Below are positions 45,401 through 57,489 of a DNA stretch of 64,000 bases, in pieces. Positions within the stretch are counted from its first letter, which is position 1; the number at the start of each line of letters is the position of its first letter. The position numbers and the translations under genes were made by a program. Origin of the DNA: Heracleum sosnowskyi. Taxonomy: Eukaryota > Streptophyta > Magnoliopsida > Apiales > Apiaceae. The notes below the pieces were generated by a model that saw only the letters and a list, made by a program, of their open reading frames with translations, did no database searches and was not told the DNA's origin. The DNA lies in assembly GCA_030848705.1 (NCBI GenBank), contig CM061243.1, positions 125,185,659 through 125,249,658 on the forward strand, written 5' to 3'.

Positions 45401-47345
45401 TTTTGAGAACTCAACTATCTGTGCCACATGAAGATTTTGAAGTGCTTCATCCGTCAATTGTGTGGGCACAGAAGATGATCCTGAAGGTCTGTCATGGTGC
45501 ACAGACTCCAGCCATTGTGACATTGTGGCCTGAGCCAAGTTAGGGCTAGTGCTAGGCACTCTTGTCACATATGAGGGTTCTGCAACAGATATGGATGATT
45601 GAGGAGTTTCCTCTAGCCTTGGAATAGCTGTGGAGTCTGATGCTGTCTCCATTGAAATGGGATGAATTACAGCATCATCTCCATATTTCTGTGAAGGCAA
45701 TTCCACATCCCTAAGGATAGGAGAGTTTGGCACAGAGTCTCTAGTAAAAACTGGTGAATCCTCTATGTTTTTGTTGGTGTCATTAGGATATGCCCCAGCA
45801 TGCATTCCCTGACCAACTAAATGTGGTTCCTGGGTGGTGAGCACAGTGTCAAGCACCATGTCACTTGAGGTTGGCTCAATCACAGATTTAAATTGTGAGT
45901 GATCAATAGCAAAATTGTCATGAGAATGACTCTCTTGTTCAGAAAAAAATTTGATGTAGAATCTAAGAGAGAAGTGGGGTTTAGATTCGATTTTGGCAAC
46001 TCTTCCTGAGAAATATGAGGAGTTTCAATTGTGATGTGCTCTCCACTCTGTGTAAGACCACCCTTATTTCCACTTGGGTCAATAGTGAGTTCTTGACCCT
46101 GTGCTGACTCTATACAGGATGTAGTGGGGAGACTACTCTTTTCAATACCAATGCCCTGTTGAGAGGCCACTGATAGTAACATGTGTGCCCCTTTTTCCAC
46201 ATCTGAATCCTGTTGGGAGGATTCAGTGGTAGGCAGAGATTTGGATTTCTTACTATGTCTGGTGAGAGGTGACTCGGGATCCTCACTTCCTAACTCTATT
46301 GATTCATTGATAATTGTCAGGGCTCTCTTCTTGGTCTTCTTTTTAGGAACACCAGTCTTTTGAGAAACTGGGGCACTTGGCTCCCTAATTTCTAGGGTGG
46401 TGTTTGCAGGAGGGTCACTGGATGGGATAGGAAGGCTTGGGTTAGACTTGGAGGCTCCTTCTGTCTTAGCATTCCCTTTCCAGGAAAGTTCATGGTATAT
46501 TGGCTTATCAAGTGGATAAGATGCAAATGTGTCCTGCATATGCTGGGTCACACTTAGTATCACATCCACTTGATTCCTTGTGTCCAATGACCCAAATAGA
46601 ACTTTGGACATGGACTTGGAATAAGCCATTTTGTTTGATCAATACCGTCTAATTCATGCACAGAATTATCTAAGAAATTTAAAATGCACTGAATGAAACG
46701 AGGGTAAAAGATCTCATTACCTCTTCCACGAATGGTCATGCCTAGCCTTTGAGCCAATTCCTTGAGAATTATGGCCCCCACGTTGATCTCCTGGTTGTTG
46801 GCCAGAGAGTAGGCTAGCTTCACAGCAATGTGACTGATATGGTCCCATCATGTCTTCCTGCATAGAAACACCTTCTGAAGTGCGTCAAACAGAAATGACC
46901 ACTCCCTCCTTACATACTTCTTGTTTAGCTTTACAGTATCTATCTCCTCAGCAGCATACTGAATGAAGGTCAGGAAGTCCATCATTTGATCATCAGTGGC
47001 TTCTGGGTCATGACCTTCCACCTTGAACCCCAACGCTTCATTGATTTCCCTCTCCCCAAACTAGAAGTGCTTGCCTCCAATTGTGTAATTCACCTCCTGA
47101 AGCGAGGTTCCATCTTCCCTAGCCATTGTTGAAACCAAAGTTGTTCTCCAGAATCCTTCCAAAACATCGACATACAGAGTGGGGTTCAGGGTTAGGGCTT
47201 GGCGTAGGTAGGAAGTGTTCAAAAACCGTACAAAACACTTGTACCTTGGGTTAGCCTCAGCCTCAGAGAGAATTGTGAGAAGATTTGTCTCTTTGGGTAT
47301 GGTTAAAAGGTTAGAAGAAGAAGCTGCTTGAGATTTGGGTGCCAT
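42488..47345 (-). pseudogene. Copia-3 extra (env-like position) gene, coiled-coil protein
   Basis: A chain of frames, from ATG 47345 (MAPKSQAASS) to the stop at 42488-42490, would encode about 1,600 residues. It is broken by in-frame stops (47061, 46848, 44048, 43829 and 43208 regions) and frameshifts near 46600 and 45880. The N-terminal part has aromatic-rich plant-retroelement sequence (VDVLEGFWRTT, FLTFIQYAAEEID). The middle (about 45300-44600) is heptad-like, with many Leu, Glu and Lys, and probably a coiled coil. The C-terminal third is Lys/Glu-rich and ends EKQMRTEAV. No signal peptide or clear membrane segment was seen. In Sireviruses a gene at this position is called env-like, but its function is unproven. 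I assign none. Confidence 0.7.
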
Positions 47346-47465
47346 TTGTAATTGAGATTGAAGAAGAGAGAAGAGAATTTGTTTAGGATAGAGAGTTTGA
47401 GAGAAATAGACAAGATGGAAAAAATGGAGAACCGTTGGCAAAAAGTATTTATATGATAGAGACAC

Positions 47466-48060
47466 TGCGATATAGAGTTATGAATATGTACAGGCTATCT
47501 TTATGTCACGAAGTCTCAAAATAGCATGTATCGCAAAGTCTTGAAAAAGATATCGCAGAGTCTTAAAATGATCTATGTCGCAAAGTCCTAAAGGTAGAGA
47601 GTATGAGGTGACTTTGCGATATAGTATAAATACCTTGTATATAACTCTTTATTTGGAATACCAAGCATTCTGTCAGACTTATATCAGAATTTGAAATAAA
47701 ATTAATTTAAATCAAAATTTTGTTAAATGTGGAGACTTGTCGATATAGTTATTCTAGGTCGCGAAGTCATAAAATGAACTATGTCGCAAACTCAATAAAT
47801 GAACTATATCGCGAAGTCTCACAATTTTGACAGTTTGCGATATAAGTCTGTTTTATTTGAACTAAGTCGTGAACTCTCAAAATCACCTATGAAGAGATGT
47901 CTTAAGAGATCACGATCACTCCCACACAAGCATGATTTTTAAAAATTTGCAGTAAAATACTGAAATATTTATAAATCATATCTCAACTAATTTTCACTCC
48001 AAGTAAATAGATCATCTAGATACAGTGAAAATTTACTGCTGCAAAAAATAACTGTCATAT
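47466..48060. repeat. Copia-3 interior spacer with degenerate gcgaagtc/cgatatag motifs
   Basis: Between the RNase H stop and the extra gene. Phrases such as cgatatag, tcgcaaagtc and cgcgaagtc recur about ten times between 47468 and 47880. They echo the tandem array in the 5' LTR. No open frame was recognised. Confidence 0.7.
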
Positions 48061-48888
48061 TTACTTAGAACTACTAAATGAAGGATTGAGCATTCCAATT
48101 TCACTCACAAGTCTGTTAAAGACAACTTCATTTAGAGGTTTAGTAAATATGTCAGCTAATTGTTTCTCAGTTGGAACATAAGAGACTTCTATGGTACCAT
48201 TTGCAGCATGTTCCCTAATGAAATGGTACCTTATCTCAATGTGCTTTATAGTAGAATGATTAACAGGATTGGCAACTATGGATATTGCACTAGTATTGTC
48301 ACACATCAGGGGAATGTGTTCCAACACCAGTCCATAATCCATAAGTTGATTTCTAATCCAAAGCAATTGAGCACAACAACTTCCAGCAGCAATATATTCA
48401 GCCTCAGTTGTAGATGTTGCTGTGGATTGTTGTTTCTTACTAAACCATGACACTAACCTTTGGCCTAAGAATTGGCAGCTTCTTGAAGTGCTCTTTCTGT
48501 CAATTCTGCATCCTGCATAGTCTGAATCTGTATAACCAACCAGGTTGAACCCAGTGCCCTTTGGATACCATAAGCCAAGGTTAGGAGTCCCTTTCAGATG
48601 CCTAGAGATTCTTTTGATGGCCACCATGTGAGATTCCCTTGGATCAGATTGGAACCTTGCACATAGGCATGTGGCAAACATGATATCAGGCCTGCTAGCT
48701 GTGAGATAGAGTAATGATCCAACCATGCCTCTGTAAGCCTCGATGTCAACTCTCTTGCCTTTCTTGTCTTCATCAAGCTTGATAGCAGTGGACATGGGAG
48801 TTTTGGCAGGGGATGAGTCTTCCAAACCATATTTCTTTAAAAGATCTTTGACATACTTTGATTGATTTATGAAGATGCCATCCTCTCT
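48061..48888 (-). pseudogene. Copia-3 RT C-terminal end and RNase H
   Basis: Continues the 50928-48889 frame after a TAA at 48891-48889. Motifs: KLDEDKKGK, YRGMVGSLLYLTASRPDI, TDSDYAGCRIDRKSTS, TTEAEYIAAGSC, MCDNTSAISI, TKHIEIRYHFIR-like, KQLADIFTKPL. RNase H would remove the RNA template during cDNA synthesis. The frame ends at 48061 with no further interruption. Confidence 0.9.
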
Positions 48889-50928
48889 TTAATGTACTTG
48901 CAGACCTAGGAAGTAGGTTAACTCTCCCATCATACTCATCTCATATTTGCTTTGCATCAGCTTAGAGAACCTTTGACAAAGTTTTTCATTTGAAGAGCCA
49001 AAGATGATATCATCCACATAGATTTGAACTAGAATGATATCATTTCCATGCTTCTTGAAGAATAGGGTTTTGTCAATTGTGCCTCTGGTGAATTGATGTT
49101 CAAGAAGAAATTGAGATAGAGTCTCATACCAAGCTCTAGGTGCTTGTTTGAGTCCATAGAGTGCTTTGAGCAATTTGTACACAAAGTCTGGGAAGTCTTC
49201 ATTCTCAAAGCCAGGAGGTTGGGACACATAAACTTCTTCAGCTAGATCACCATTGAAAAAAGCACTTTTCACATCCATTTGATACACCTTGAAATCTGAG
49301 TGTGCTGCAAAGGCCAAAAAAATCCTTATGGCCTCCAGTCTAGCTACAGGTGCAAATGTCTCATCATAGTCAATGCCTTCTTGCTGACAGTATCCTTTGG
49401 CAACCAACCTTGCTTTGTTTCTTACCACCACACCTTCCTCATCCATCTTGTTCCTGAATACCCATTTGGTGTCAATGACATTCTTTCCTTCAAGAGGTGG
49501 TACTAGTTCCCAAACCTTGTTTTTCTCAAATTGATTTAACTCTTCTTGCATGGCAACAATATAGTCAGAATTCTTCAAAGCTTCTTCAATTACTTTTGGT
49601 TCTTCTTGTGACAGAAAGCAACTATACAGACATGTATTTATAGTTGCCCTCCTTGTTCTAACTCCATCACTAGGATCACCTATGATTTGATCCCTAGTGT
49701 GGGTTCTGTCCCATTTCCTTGTGTGACCCTGTTCTTCTTCTTGACTTGCCTCAGGGTCATTTTGATTTGTGGTTGAATTCTCTTCTTCTCCCCCTGTGTT
49801 GGTGTTCCCTTGCACAGGTGTTTGAAGAAGATCATCAACTTCAGGTGTTTCAACATGTGGAACAGTTAGAGCAAGAGGTTCATCCTCACCTTCAGAATCC
49901 TCAAGATATCCTTGATTTTCAAATCTTAATGGCACACTGTCTTTTTCACTTGATGCAAGTCCAGGATATTTCTTGTCATCAAAGGTGACATCCATGCTTT
50001 CCATCACTTTGTGTTGCTCAGGTACAAACACTCTGTATGATGTCCTTTCCAGAGAGTATCCAATGAAGATACCTTCAAATGCCTTAGCATCAAATTTTCC
50101 AATATGCTCAGAAGTATCTTTCATCACAAAACACTTGCTTCCAAAGACATGAAGATGCTTGAAGGATGCTCTTTTTCCAGTCATCAATGTGTAAGAAGTT
50201 TTTCCAGACTTCTTATTAATCAATGTTCTATTCTGCACATAGCATGCTGTGTTGACAGCATCAGTCCAAAAGCTAGTAGGTAGTTTTGCATCCAACATCA
50301 TTGTCCTTGCAGCTTCAATGAGAGTTCTATTCTTTCTCTCAACTACTCCATTTTGTTGAGGAGTTCTTGGAGCTGAAAACTGTTGAGAAATCCCTTTGTC
50401 TTTACAAAACTCATACAGTGTTGAATTTCTGAACTCAGTTCCATTATCACTTCTCAAAGCAACTACAGAGGAACCAGTGCTTTGTTCTTCTCTATCAACT
50501 CTCTTGATATGCTCTATGATCACTTGAGGTGCTTCATCCTTGGAGAACAGGAATTCCACCCAAGTATATCTTGAATAATCATCAACCATGACTAGAGCAT
50601 ATTTCTTTTTAGAAAGGGACATTACATTCACAGGGCCAAATAGATCCATGTGAATTAGCTGCAGAGGCTTTGAGTTTGAGTTGAGCAATTTGTTCTTGTG
50701 ACTTGATCTTTTTATCTTTCCTCTTTGACAAGCTTCACATGCTCCATCTTGCACAAACTCCAACGCAGGCATGTCTCTGATGAGCTCTCTCTTAGCCAGA
50801 GAGTTCATTGCATGTACATTCAAGTGAGACAATTTCTTGTGCCACAGCCAGAATTCTTCATTTGTGGCTTTAGTGTAGAAACAACAAATTCCACCCTTAT
50901 CTGCAGCCTTTAGATTTGCCACAAACAA
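48889..50928 (-). pseudogene. Copia-3 integrase and reverse transcriptase
   Basis: About 680 open codons. GAG-pre-integrase (FWLWHKKLSHLNVHAM) with zinc-binding CEACQRGK is followed by the integrase core (LIHMDLFGPVN, VDDYSRYTWVEFL, RSDNGTEF, APRTPQQNGVVERKNRT), in which Asp, Asp and Glu are all present. RT follows (WELVPPLEGKNVIDTKWVF, ARLVAKGYCQQEGIDY, DVKSAFFNGDL, VQIYVDDIIFGS). It ends at an in-frame TAA just after YFLGLQVH. It would copy RNA to DNA and insert it. This is the best-preserved part of the element. Confidence 0.92.
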
Positions 50929-51020
50929 GCTTCTTTCTTCACACCGGTCAAAACAACTTCACCACTACCTCTTTTGGAGATTAGACATTGATCTTCATCA
51001 AATTCCACCTTGAAACCCCT

Positions 51021-51269
51021 CTAGGTGAATTGTCCAATGCTCAGAAGGTTGTGCTTCAGTCCCTCAACAAATGCTACATCTTCAATAATGACATTTCCAG
51101 ATTTTACACTGCCATATCCCATTGTATAACCAATGTTGTCATTTCCAAAGGTTACTGATGGGCCAGCCTTTTCCTCAAAATGTGATAGCAGGGCTATATC
51201 ACCAGTCATGTGACTTGAGCATCCACTGTCCAAGATCCATATGACTCTTTTATTCCTGTTGCCCTGCAT
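51021..51269 (-). pseudogene. Copia-3 protease
   Basis: ILDSGCSSHMTGD contains the D-S-G aspartic-protease triad of plant copia elements, followed by VTFGNDN and DVAFVEGLKHNLLSIGQ. An in-frame TAG ends it right after GQFT, before the linker to integrase. It would cleave the polyprotein. Confidence 0.88.
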
Positions 51270-51439
51270 TCACAAAATGACTAAGTTGTTTTTGGTACCC
51301 ACACTTGTGAGGGTCTAGTTGATTTAGAAGCAATGTTGAAATTGATCATTCTGTTGTAACCAGCATTTTTCACAGTATGAGACTTCACTGTGCTTGAGGC
51401 TTTAGAGTTGACACTCTTAGGCTCACATGAAGTGTTCAT

Positions 51440-52600
51440 CTATGTCCTGTGAGTGTGCATTTGTGTGTGTGATTCACATGAGTGTGCAGAGTCAAGTTTA
51501 TGTTTAAGAGATAAGCAATTAGCAATCACAGTCACATAGCATGTCATGCAATTGGAGTTACCACAGAAGGAATCATGGATATTTAGCATGCCACCAGAAT
51601 GGTTACTTAGGTTATCAACTTCACTACTAGCAGGCTTATTACACTTATGAGTCAAGTGATTAACAGACAAGCATTTTTTACACTGTTTCCTAGGAGAATT
51701 TTGCACATAAGCATAATTGTTGCCCTTGTTGACACCTACTTTACCATTTCTGTTCTGCTTCTTTTTCTTAACATCTTCTTTCTTGATCTTAGGAACCTTG
51801 ACAGGGTTGTCTTTGGTTTCTTTCTGATCAACAGATTTGGGAGAAGAAGAAGTGTCCTTGGCAGCCTCATCTTCTTCAAGTAATTGTTGTTTAATGATCA
51901 ACAATTCTTCATTAAACTCAACAACACTTTTTTTGAATATGGGCTCCTCAACACTAGACAAAATGGTTGGGCCATCTTTGTTTACAAAAGGTTATTTTCC
52001 TTTGCCCTTGGCCTTCTTCTTCTTTCCCTTATCTTTCTCATAGTCAAAACCAATTCCAACCTTGCAGTCTTCAATGTGTTCCTTGTGATAGGTTTGAACA
52101 AGTTCAGAGGAGTTTCTAAAGCTTCTTATTTTTAGTTCATTTTCAGCAATTTGTTCTCTAAGAGCTATCTCTATTTGTTCAGCACAAATTACTTTGTTCT
52201 TTAGATACTCAACCTCCTTCTTCAAACCATCAAGATTCACAATCATCAACTCAAGTTCCTCATTCTTTTCTGTAAGCTCAAGATTCTTAGCAGATAGCCT
52301 ATCAATTTCTTCATTAGCAACTAACATGCTTGTATGAATGTTAAACATCTCAGTACTCATATCTTCAACAGTTTTCTTATATTGAGAGGGAATCATATCA
52401 AGAGAAGTAAGTATAGGTACCCTGATTAGAAGAGTCACCATCATCATAAAGTGCCATCAAGGCAAAGTTTGAGTACTCTTGCTCTTCATCCTCATCAGAA
52501 TCATCCCAACACTTTCCTTCTGTAATAAAAGCTTTACCCTGTTGTTTCTTGAGTAGAGCTTCATACTTAGCTTCAAGATCTAAGTATGTTTTGTCCTTTT
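51440..52600 (-). pseudogene. Copia-3 gag C-terminal extension
   Basis: Between the first zinc knuckle and the protease. 52447-51992 encodes a strongly heptad-like coiled coil (EIDRLSAKNLELTEKNEELE). 51961-51440 is Lys-rich and carries a second zinc knuckle (CKKCLSVNHLTHKC). The parts are in different frames with stops between, so frameshifts have occurred. Long gag extensions with coiled coils are usual in Sireviruses. Confidence 0.75.
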
Positions 52601-52609
52601 TGATCTACT

Positions 52610-53732
52610 TGGGCTTCTTGCATTCTGTGGCAAAGTGTCCAAGCTCATTGCAGTTATAGCATCTTATTTTGGACCTATCCACACTCCCAGACTTCTATCC
52701 TCCTTTTACAGCACCAGCATTTCCTTTACCCTTGTTGAAATTGGTTGAACCACTTGATCCAGCAGCATTACCAGTATTGAACTTAGACTTAAATGGCTGC
52801 TTCCTTTTGAACCTAATGTTAGGATATCTCCTAGCCATATAAGCAAAAGATTTGTTTTCCATTTTGTCCAGTTCATCTATGCTATAAAACTCATCATCTT
52901 CAGGTAAATCATAGACAACTTGAGTCTCATCACCAGTGTCTTCAACTTCTAGCTCTTCAATCTTGACTTGATTGACTTTCAGAGATTCCATTCTTTGACT
53001 TAAATTGTCAGCAATAAGGGCACAAGAGGTATTGGCCATTAATCCTTGTTTAGCTTGAATGACTCTCTTTTGAAACAACTCTAGCTCATAAGTCTTCAAA
53101 ACACCATACAACACATCAAAACCAATCTTGGTTAGATCCCTTTCCTTGAAAGAAGAGATTCTTGGTTCCAAGTGCTCTGGTAGAGTCAGTAAGAACTTTG
53201 TGTTGAGCTCTTCTGTTTCATAGTGTTTGTCATAGAGTTTGAGCTCATTTACCAACTTGTTGAACCTTTCAAATACTTCTGTGATTCCCTCCTTTGGCTG
53301 TGCCATGAAAGCTTCATACTGGGAAACCAGAATGTGCTTCTTGTTCTTTCTAACCTCTGGAGTTCCTTCACATAGCACTTCTATGAGATCTCACATCTTC
53401 TTTGCACTAGTATAGTGAGCAACAGTGCCATACATGTTGAAATCCATAGATTCACAGATGATAAGTTGGAGATGACCATCTAGTGCAATTTTCTCCTTTT
53501 CAGGATCAGTGTATTTTGAGGGATCCTTGGGCTCATATCTAGCTGGTATAATCTCAGTACCAACAGTTTTTTCTGCAATCTTAATCATTGGAGTGAAAGG
53601 ACCATGTTTTAGAATATCTAAGTACATGGGATTTGAAGCTTTAATGAATAACAGCATCTTCTTTTTCCACAAGTTGTAATGCTCTTTGATGAAGGGAGGA
53701 ATCTTGATACTGCTTAGTTTCTGTGAACTCAT
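52610..53732 (-). pseudogene. Copia-3 gag N-terminal and capsid region
   Basis: Starts MSSQKLSSIKIPPF with NLWKKKMLLFIKA (DUF4219-like). After an in-frame TGA at 53393-53391 the UBN2 region follows (YEAFMAQPKEGITEVFERFNKL, shown in part; LLTLPEHLEPRI). Further in-frame stops precede and follow a CCHC knuckle (CYNCNELGHFATEC, about 52670-52625). All pieces up to the knuckle share one frame. It would form the capsid and bind RNA. Confidence 0.85.
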
Positions 53733-53766
53733 TGTTGATCGTTTCCTGTTTGTATGTTAACGGCCT

Positions 53767-53778
53767 GCTCTGATACCA
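53767..53778 (-). other. Copia-3 primer-binding site
   Basis: TGGTATCAGAGC in element orientation, two bases inside the 5' LTR. It is complementary to the 3' end of initiator tRNA-Met. Confidence 0.95.
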
Positions 53779-53780
53779 CT

Positions 53781-55000
53781 TGTTAGTAATGAATAACACT
53801 AAGAAACTATACAGAGGGGGGGTGAATGGATAGTTTGATTGATTTTCGTTTTCTTGAAACTTAATTGATGTAACTGATCGTGCTGTAAAGAAATGCGGAA
53901 GTAAATAAACAAGACACACACAATCACTTTAATCTACTTTGTATTAAGTAAATTAAATACTACATCTTCCAGAATTTCACAAGGGAAATTCAGGCTTCTA
54001 AACAAGAACAGAGTTTTATTTCTTTTGCTTACAGAGAAAAGAAGTGCTCAAGATATTTCTATGATTAACTCACTTACAGCTAACAGTAGGGTGTGCACAA
54101 TATATATATTGTCCTATACTGCACCTCCATTTTGTCGTTCCATAAAAGGTTGGCTGTGTCAGGGAGGACTACTTGCTTTCTGTGGTCCTCTCCTTTATCT
54201 GTAGCTGCGTGTCTTCATTCTTCCTCTCCAAGTTTAGCTGTAGATTTGCCATCTGTTTCTTTGGACCACCTGACCAACACAGATGCTTCAGTATTTGTCT
54301 CCATTGACTTTGATCTTGTACCTTCATTTGTCTTGTTGTTAACGTCTAAGTGTTGTGATCGTGAACTCCAATGTGTTCCTGACTTCGCGAAGTATCCTTT
54401 GAAGACTTTGTGACATAGCCTTTGAAGACTCCGCGACATAGGCTATTTGAGGACTTCGCGACATAGGCTGTTTGAGGACTTCGCGATATAGTCTTCTTGA
54501 GGACTTCGCGATATAGTCTATTTGAGGACTTCACGATCTAGTACATTTTGACTTTGCGGTATCAACACTTCACGGTATAAGTCTTGAAGACTTCACGACA
54601 TAGTTCATTTAGGACTATGCGATCTCAGTACTTCACAACATGGAATTTGTGGACTTCACGACATAGCTTTATTCTGACTTCACGATATAGGGACTTAGAC
54701 AAATTTCTGTAACTTATTTCTTCAGGGCCTTATTCACTCCAATCCTGCTGCATGAACAATTCTGAACTTCTTCCAGGATAGTTATTCATTGGCCTATGTA
54801 CATTCTAGGTGCATGAAATTTACTAAGCTCATTATAATCCCGAGCATACAAAATAAAGCTAATGTTCATGAGAACAAGACAAGTACATTTGAGACCTATA
54901 CTATATCCCAGTGATAGAAATCACTAGGTCATGTAGTGTGACATAGTCACAGAGTGTAGGCTTGTTAATGGTGGTATTCAGACATGTCTGGAGCCTAACA
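53781..55000 (-). repeat. Copia-3 5' LTR (1,220 bp)
   Basis: Complete, with TGTTAG/CTAACA inverted ends. It holds a tandem array at about 54345-54680, where ggacttcgcgacatag-like units of about 28 bp recur about ten times. The array is missing from the 3' LTR. The LTR should carry the element promoter and polyadenylation site. Confidence 0.92.
54345..54680. repeat. About 28-bp tandem repeats inside the Copia-3 5' LTR
   Basis: Successive units contain gacttcgcgacatag or gacttcgcgatatag followed by a short variable T-rich linker. The left units are most alike and those on the right degenerate to cacggtataag and cacgacatag. The core tcgcga is itself palindromic. Confidence 0.9.
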
Positions 55001-55256
55001 GTGTCAGTCTTCGAAGATGGAGTTAGAGTTTATACTCATGTTTTAGGGATTGTTTAGGGTTAGACTTTTCAATTTTTATTTATTTATTTTTCAACGATCT
55101 AACCTTACGGATGATTAAATATGTTGATTTCTTAGATGTATGTAAAATATTAGATTTTTTAAATTTAAACTCCTATATTTTTATAATGAATTTATCTATC
55201 TTCAAAATTGATTTGGTGTATGATATATAAAATTTACTGCTGATTTAGTACAAAAA

Positions 55257-55325
55257 ACTCGGTTGGCGCAGTGGTTTGCCACTTGGTCATTCTTGGAGAG
55301 GGCGAGGGTTCGATTCGGTACAACC
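55257..55325 (+). other. tRNA-like module in CACTA-5, second copy
   Basis: A-box-like TGGCGCAGTGG at 55263-55273 and B-box-like GGTTCGATTC at 55307-55316. The flanks match the other modules of this CACTA family. As with the others, no full cloverleaf is evident. Confidence 0.5.
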
Positions 55326-55479
55326 CATGTTTTTTGGCAATTTCCGCCAAAAATTTCACGAAAAATTTGAATTTCCCCCGCACATCAAAACCTACTATTA
55401 TTGGTAGGTTTTGATCGATTAATAAAATAAAAATAAAATAAAATTAGGGTATAATAGATAATATACCCCCACTAACCAC

Positions 55480-57076
55480 AACTTTTACTCCTCATTTCTC
55501 CCCAAGCCGCCACAGTTTCCTTTCTTCTCATCTCCTACCACGAGCATAATCCTACCACTCTTGTAAGCCTTCTATTCCACTCTACGATTTTCATCTTCGT
55601 TTGGAATCCTTCTATTCCACTCTTCAATTTTCATCTTCGTTTAAGCAAGATATGTGTGTATATTTTTGTTTTAAAGCCTTGTTTGATTCGTTTTTGTATG
55701 AATATGTGTTTATATGATCAGATGTATGCATATAATATGTATATGTAGCATCAATTTAATATGTATTCATCTATTTTAAGCAATATGTTGTGTATATGAA
55801 TGTATAGGGTGTTAAATGTTCAATTATTAAAGGGGTTTTGCTTGATATGTTTGTTATACAAGGGATTTTGCTTGATATGCATGTTATACAAGGGATTTTG
55901 CTTGCTATGCTTGATATAATATGTGGGTTATCATAAAATATGTGTTTTTCAACTTTTTAAGTTCAAAAAGTTGTAGTATGGATTTTAACATGGTGTAATA
56001 TGTGTTTTAACATGTTTTTGATCTGTTTTTTTATCAATATGATATGGATTTTGTATGTACATACGGGCTTTAATAATTCCGTGAATATTTAATTTTGATG
56101 TTATTTTTATGCATGTATTGTTTTAAATATAGGCTTCATAGGAATTTTTCTTGGTTTTCATGCTTCGGTTTATGTTTGATGTGTTTATGGTATAAATCTG
56201 AAAGAACATGATTTCCTCGTGTTTTAATTGAACTTGTTTTTGATAAATGGGTTTATAGTATGAATTGATAATCATGTAGTATGGTTTTTTGTAAATGGGA
56301 TTTTTAACCAATGATCGTAGAGTATCGTGTAGTATATAATTGTCTTGAAAACTTGAAAACATTCATGATTTAACATACATTTATATACATGCTTTAGGTA
56401 TGCCATAAATCTAAGTTTTGATAAAATATATGTTTTATTATTTTAAGTTGAAGTAGTGTTTCGTATGTTTTAGTCTTTTTACGTCCGCTCTAATTTAAGG
56501 TTTGAAGGGATTCGATGATTATGTGCACTCTTTTTAAAGGGATTCGATGATAATATAATATGGGTTTAGTCGTTTTTACGCGAGCTCTGTATTTTTGGTT
56601 ACTTATTTATCTTTATCAAATTAAATTTTAGTTGAAAGTCTTGCTCGAGTTTCTATTGATCTTAGTGATCCGACAAACCACAATCAATTCTCTTAGTTCA
56701 TTTCAAAGGAAGTCCTTTATCTTGTGGAAGACCTTGTGGATAATATGTTGAAAAGGTATATATCAAGATAAGGCAATAGAGGTAGATTCCTTCCAAGTGT
56801 TTTTACGTCTTTAGTATTATTTTACCTTGATGTGTATGCCCATTATGTATTTTTGTGTTATTTAAATTATAGGTCATGGGTGATAGTTCTGATGAGGAGG
56901 ATGAAGTGACGGACATATCCGACGATGAACGCGATGTTGAGGCTGATTGTGAAGGTAAAATTGGTGCAACGAAAAGTGCAGAAGGAGATTTGGAAGGTGA
57001 AGATGGTGAATCTGAAGGTGAAGAAGGTGAAACAATCGTGAAGGTTCCGATAGTGAGGATAATTAAACCTTACTAG
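55480..57076 (+). CDS. CACTA-5 gene-like segment encoding a short acidic protein
   Basis: 55480-55650 is pyrimidine-rich and leader-like and ends near ttaagcaag, a possible donor region. A T-rich, intron-like stretch runs to ttataggtc at 56872. The open frame 56876-57076 (66 codons) starts MGDSSDEEDEVTDISDDE and stays strongly acidic before ending VRIIKPY. The acidic exon resembles that of the CACTA-4 gene remnant (DVDEVSDIEGD). Either it is the tail of an accessory protein whose other exons are lost, or it is captured host sequence. I do not recognise a defined domain, and the exon structure is inferred. Confidence 0.4.
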
Positions 57077-57489
57077 AGCTTGCTTAAAATTCTTAATTTT
57101 AAGTATCTTGAATTATGTTAGATGTGGGAACTTTGTTTTTGGTTGTGGATGGGACGTATTAGAACTATGATCGTAGCTAGTGTCCGATAATTCTTTTGGA
57201 AATGATGTTTTGTTAGATTATGGTGTTTGTGAATGATTTTGAACTTGTTGGGAGAACTACTACTCGCGTCCATTAACTATGTCCAAAAATGACATGTTTG
57301 TTGGATGATTTTGAACTTATCGGAAAACTAGTTTCTTTATTTTGTGAATATGATTAAATATTTTATTTATTTGCATTTAGTATAACTTAATAGTTAATGA
57401 ATTGATAGTACTACAGGTGGTCATGAATTGTGAATTGAATTGTATAATTATTTGTACATGAAATGACCAAATCAAAAAAATAAAAAAAT
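57077..57489. other. CACTA-5 interior downstream of the acidic exon; no gene seen
   Basis: AT-rich sequence that would serve as the 3' untranslated region of the acidic gene. The phrase ttggatgattttgaactt and a near match occur at about 57225 and 57300. Nothing else was recognised. Confidence 0.4.

Larger units (their letters stand above)
41609..55000 (-). mobile_element. Sirevirus-like Ty1/copia element Copia-3 (13.4 kb)
   Basis: Outer ends TGTTAG at 41609 and CTAACA at 55000, with target duplication gtgtc at 41604-41608 and 55001-55005. An initiator tRNA-Met primer site adjoins the 5' LTR. The order, on the minus strand, is gag, protease, integrase, RT, RNase H, then a long additional gene between pol and the 3' LTR. 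That extra downstream gene is the hallmark of SIRE1/Maximus-type elements. Several in-frame stops and two frameshifts show it is dead. The LTRs differ by sizeable indels, so it is older than Copia-1, but it post-dates CACTA-5. Confidence 0.9.
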
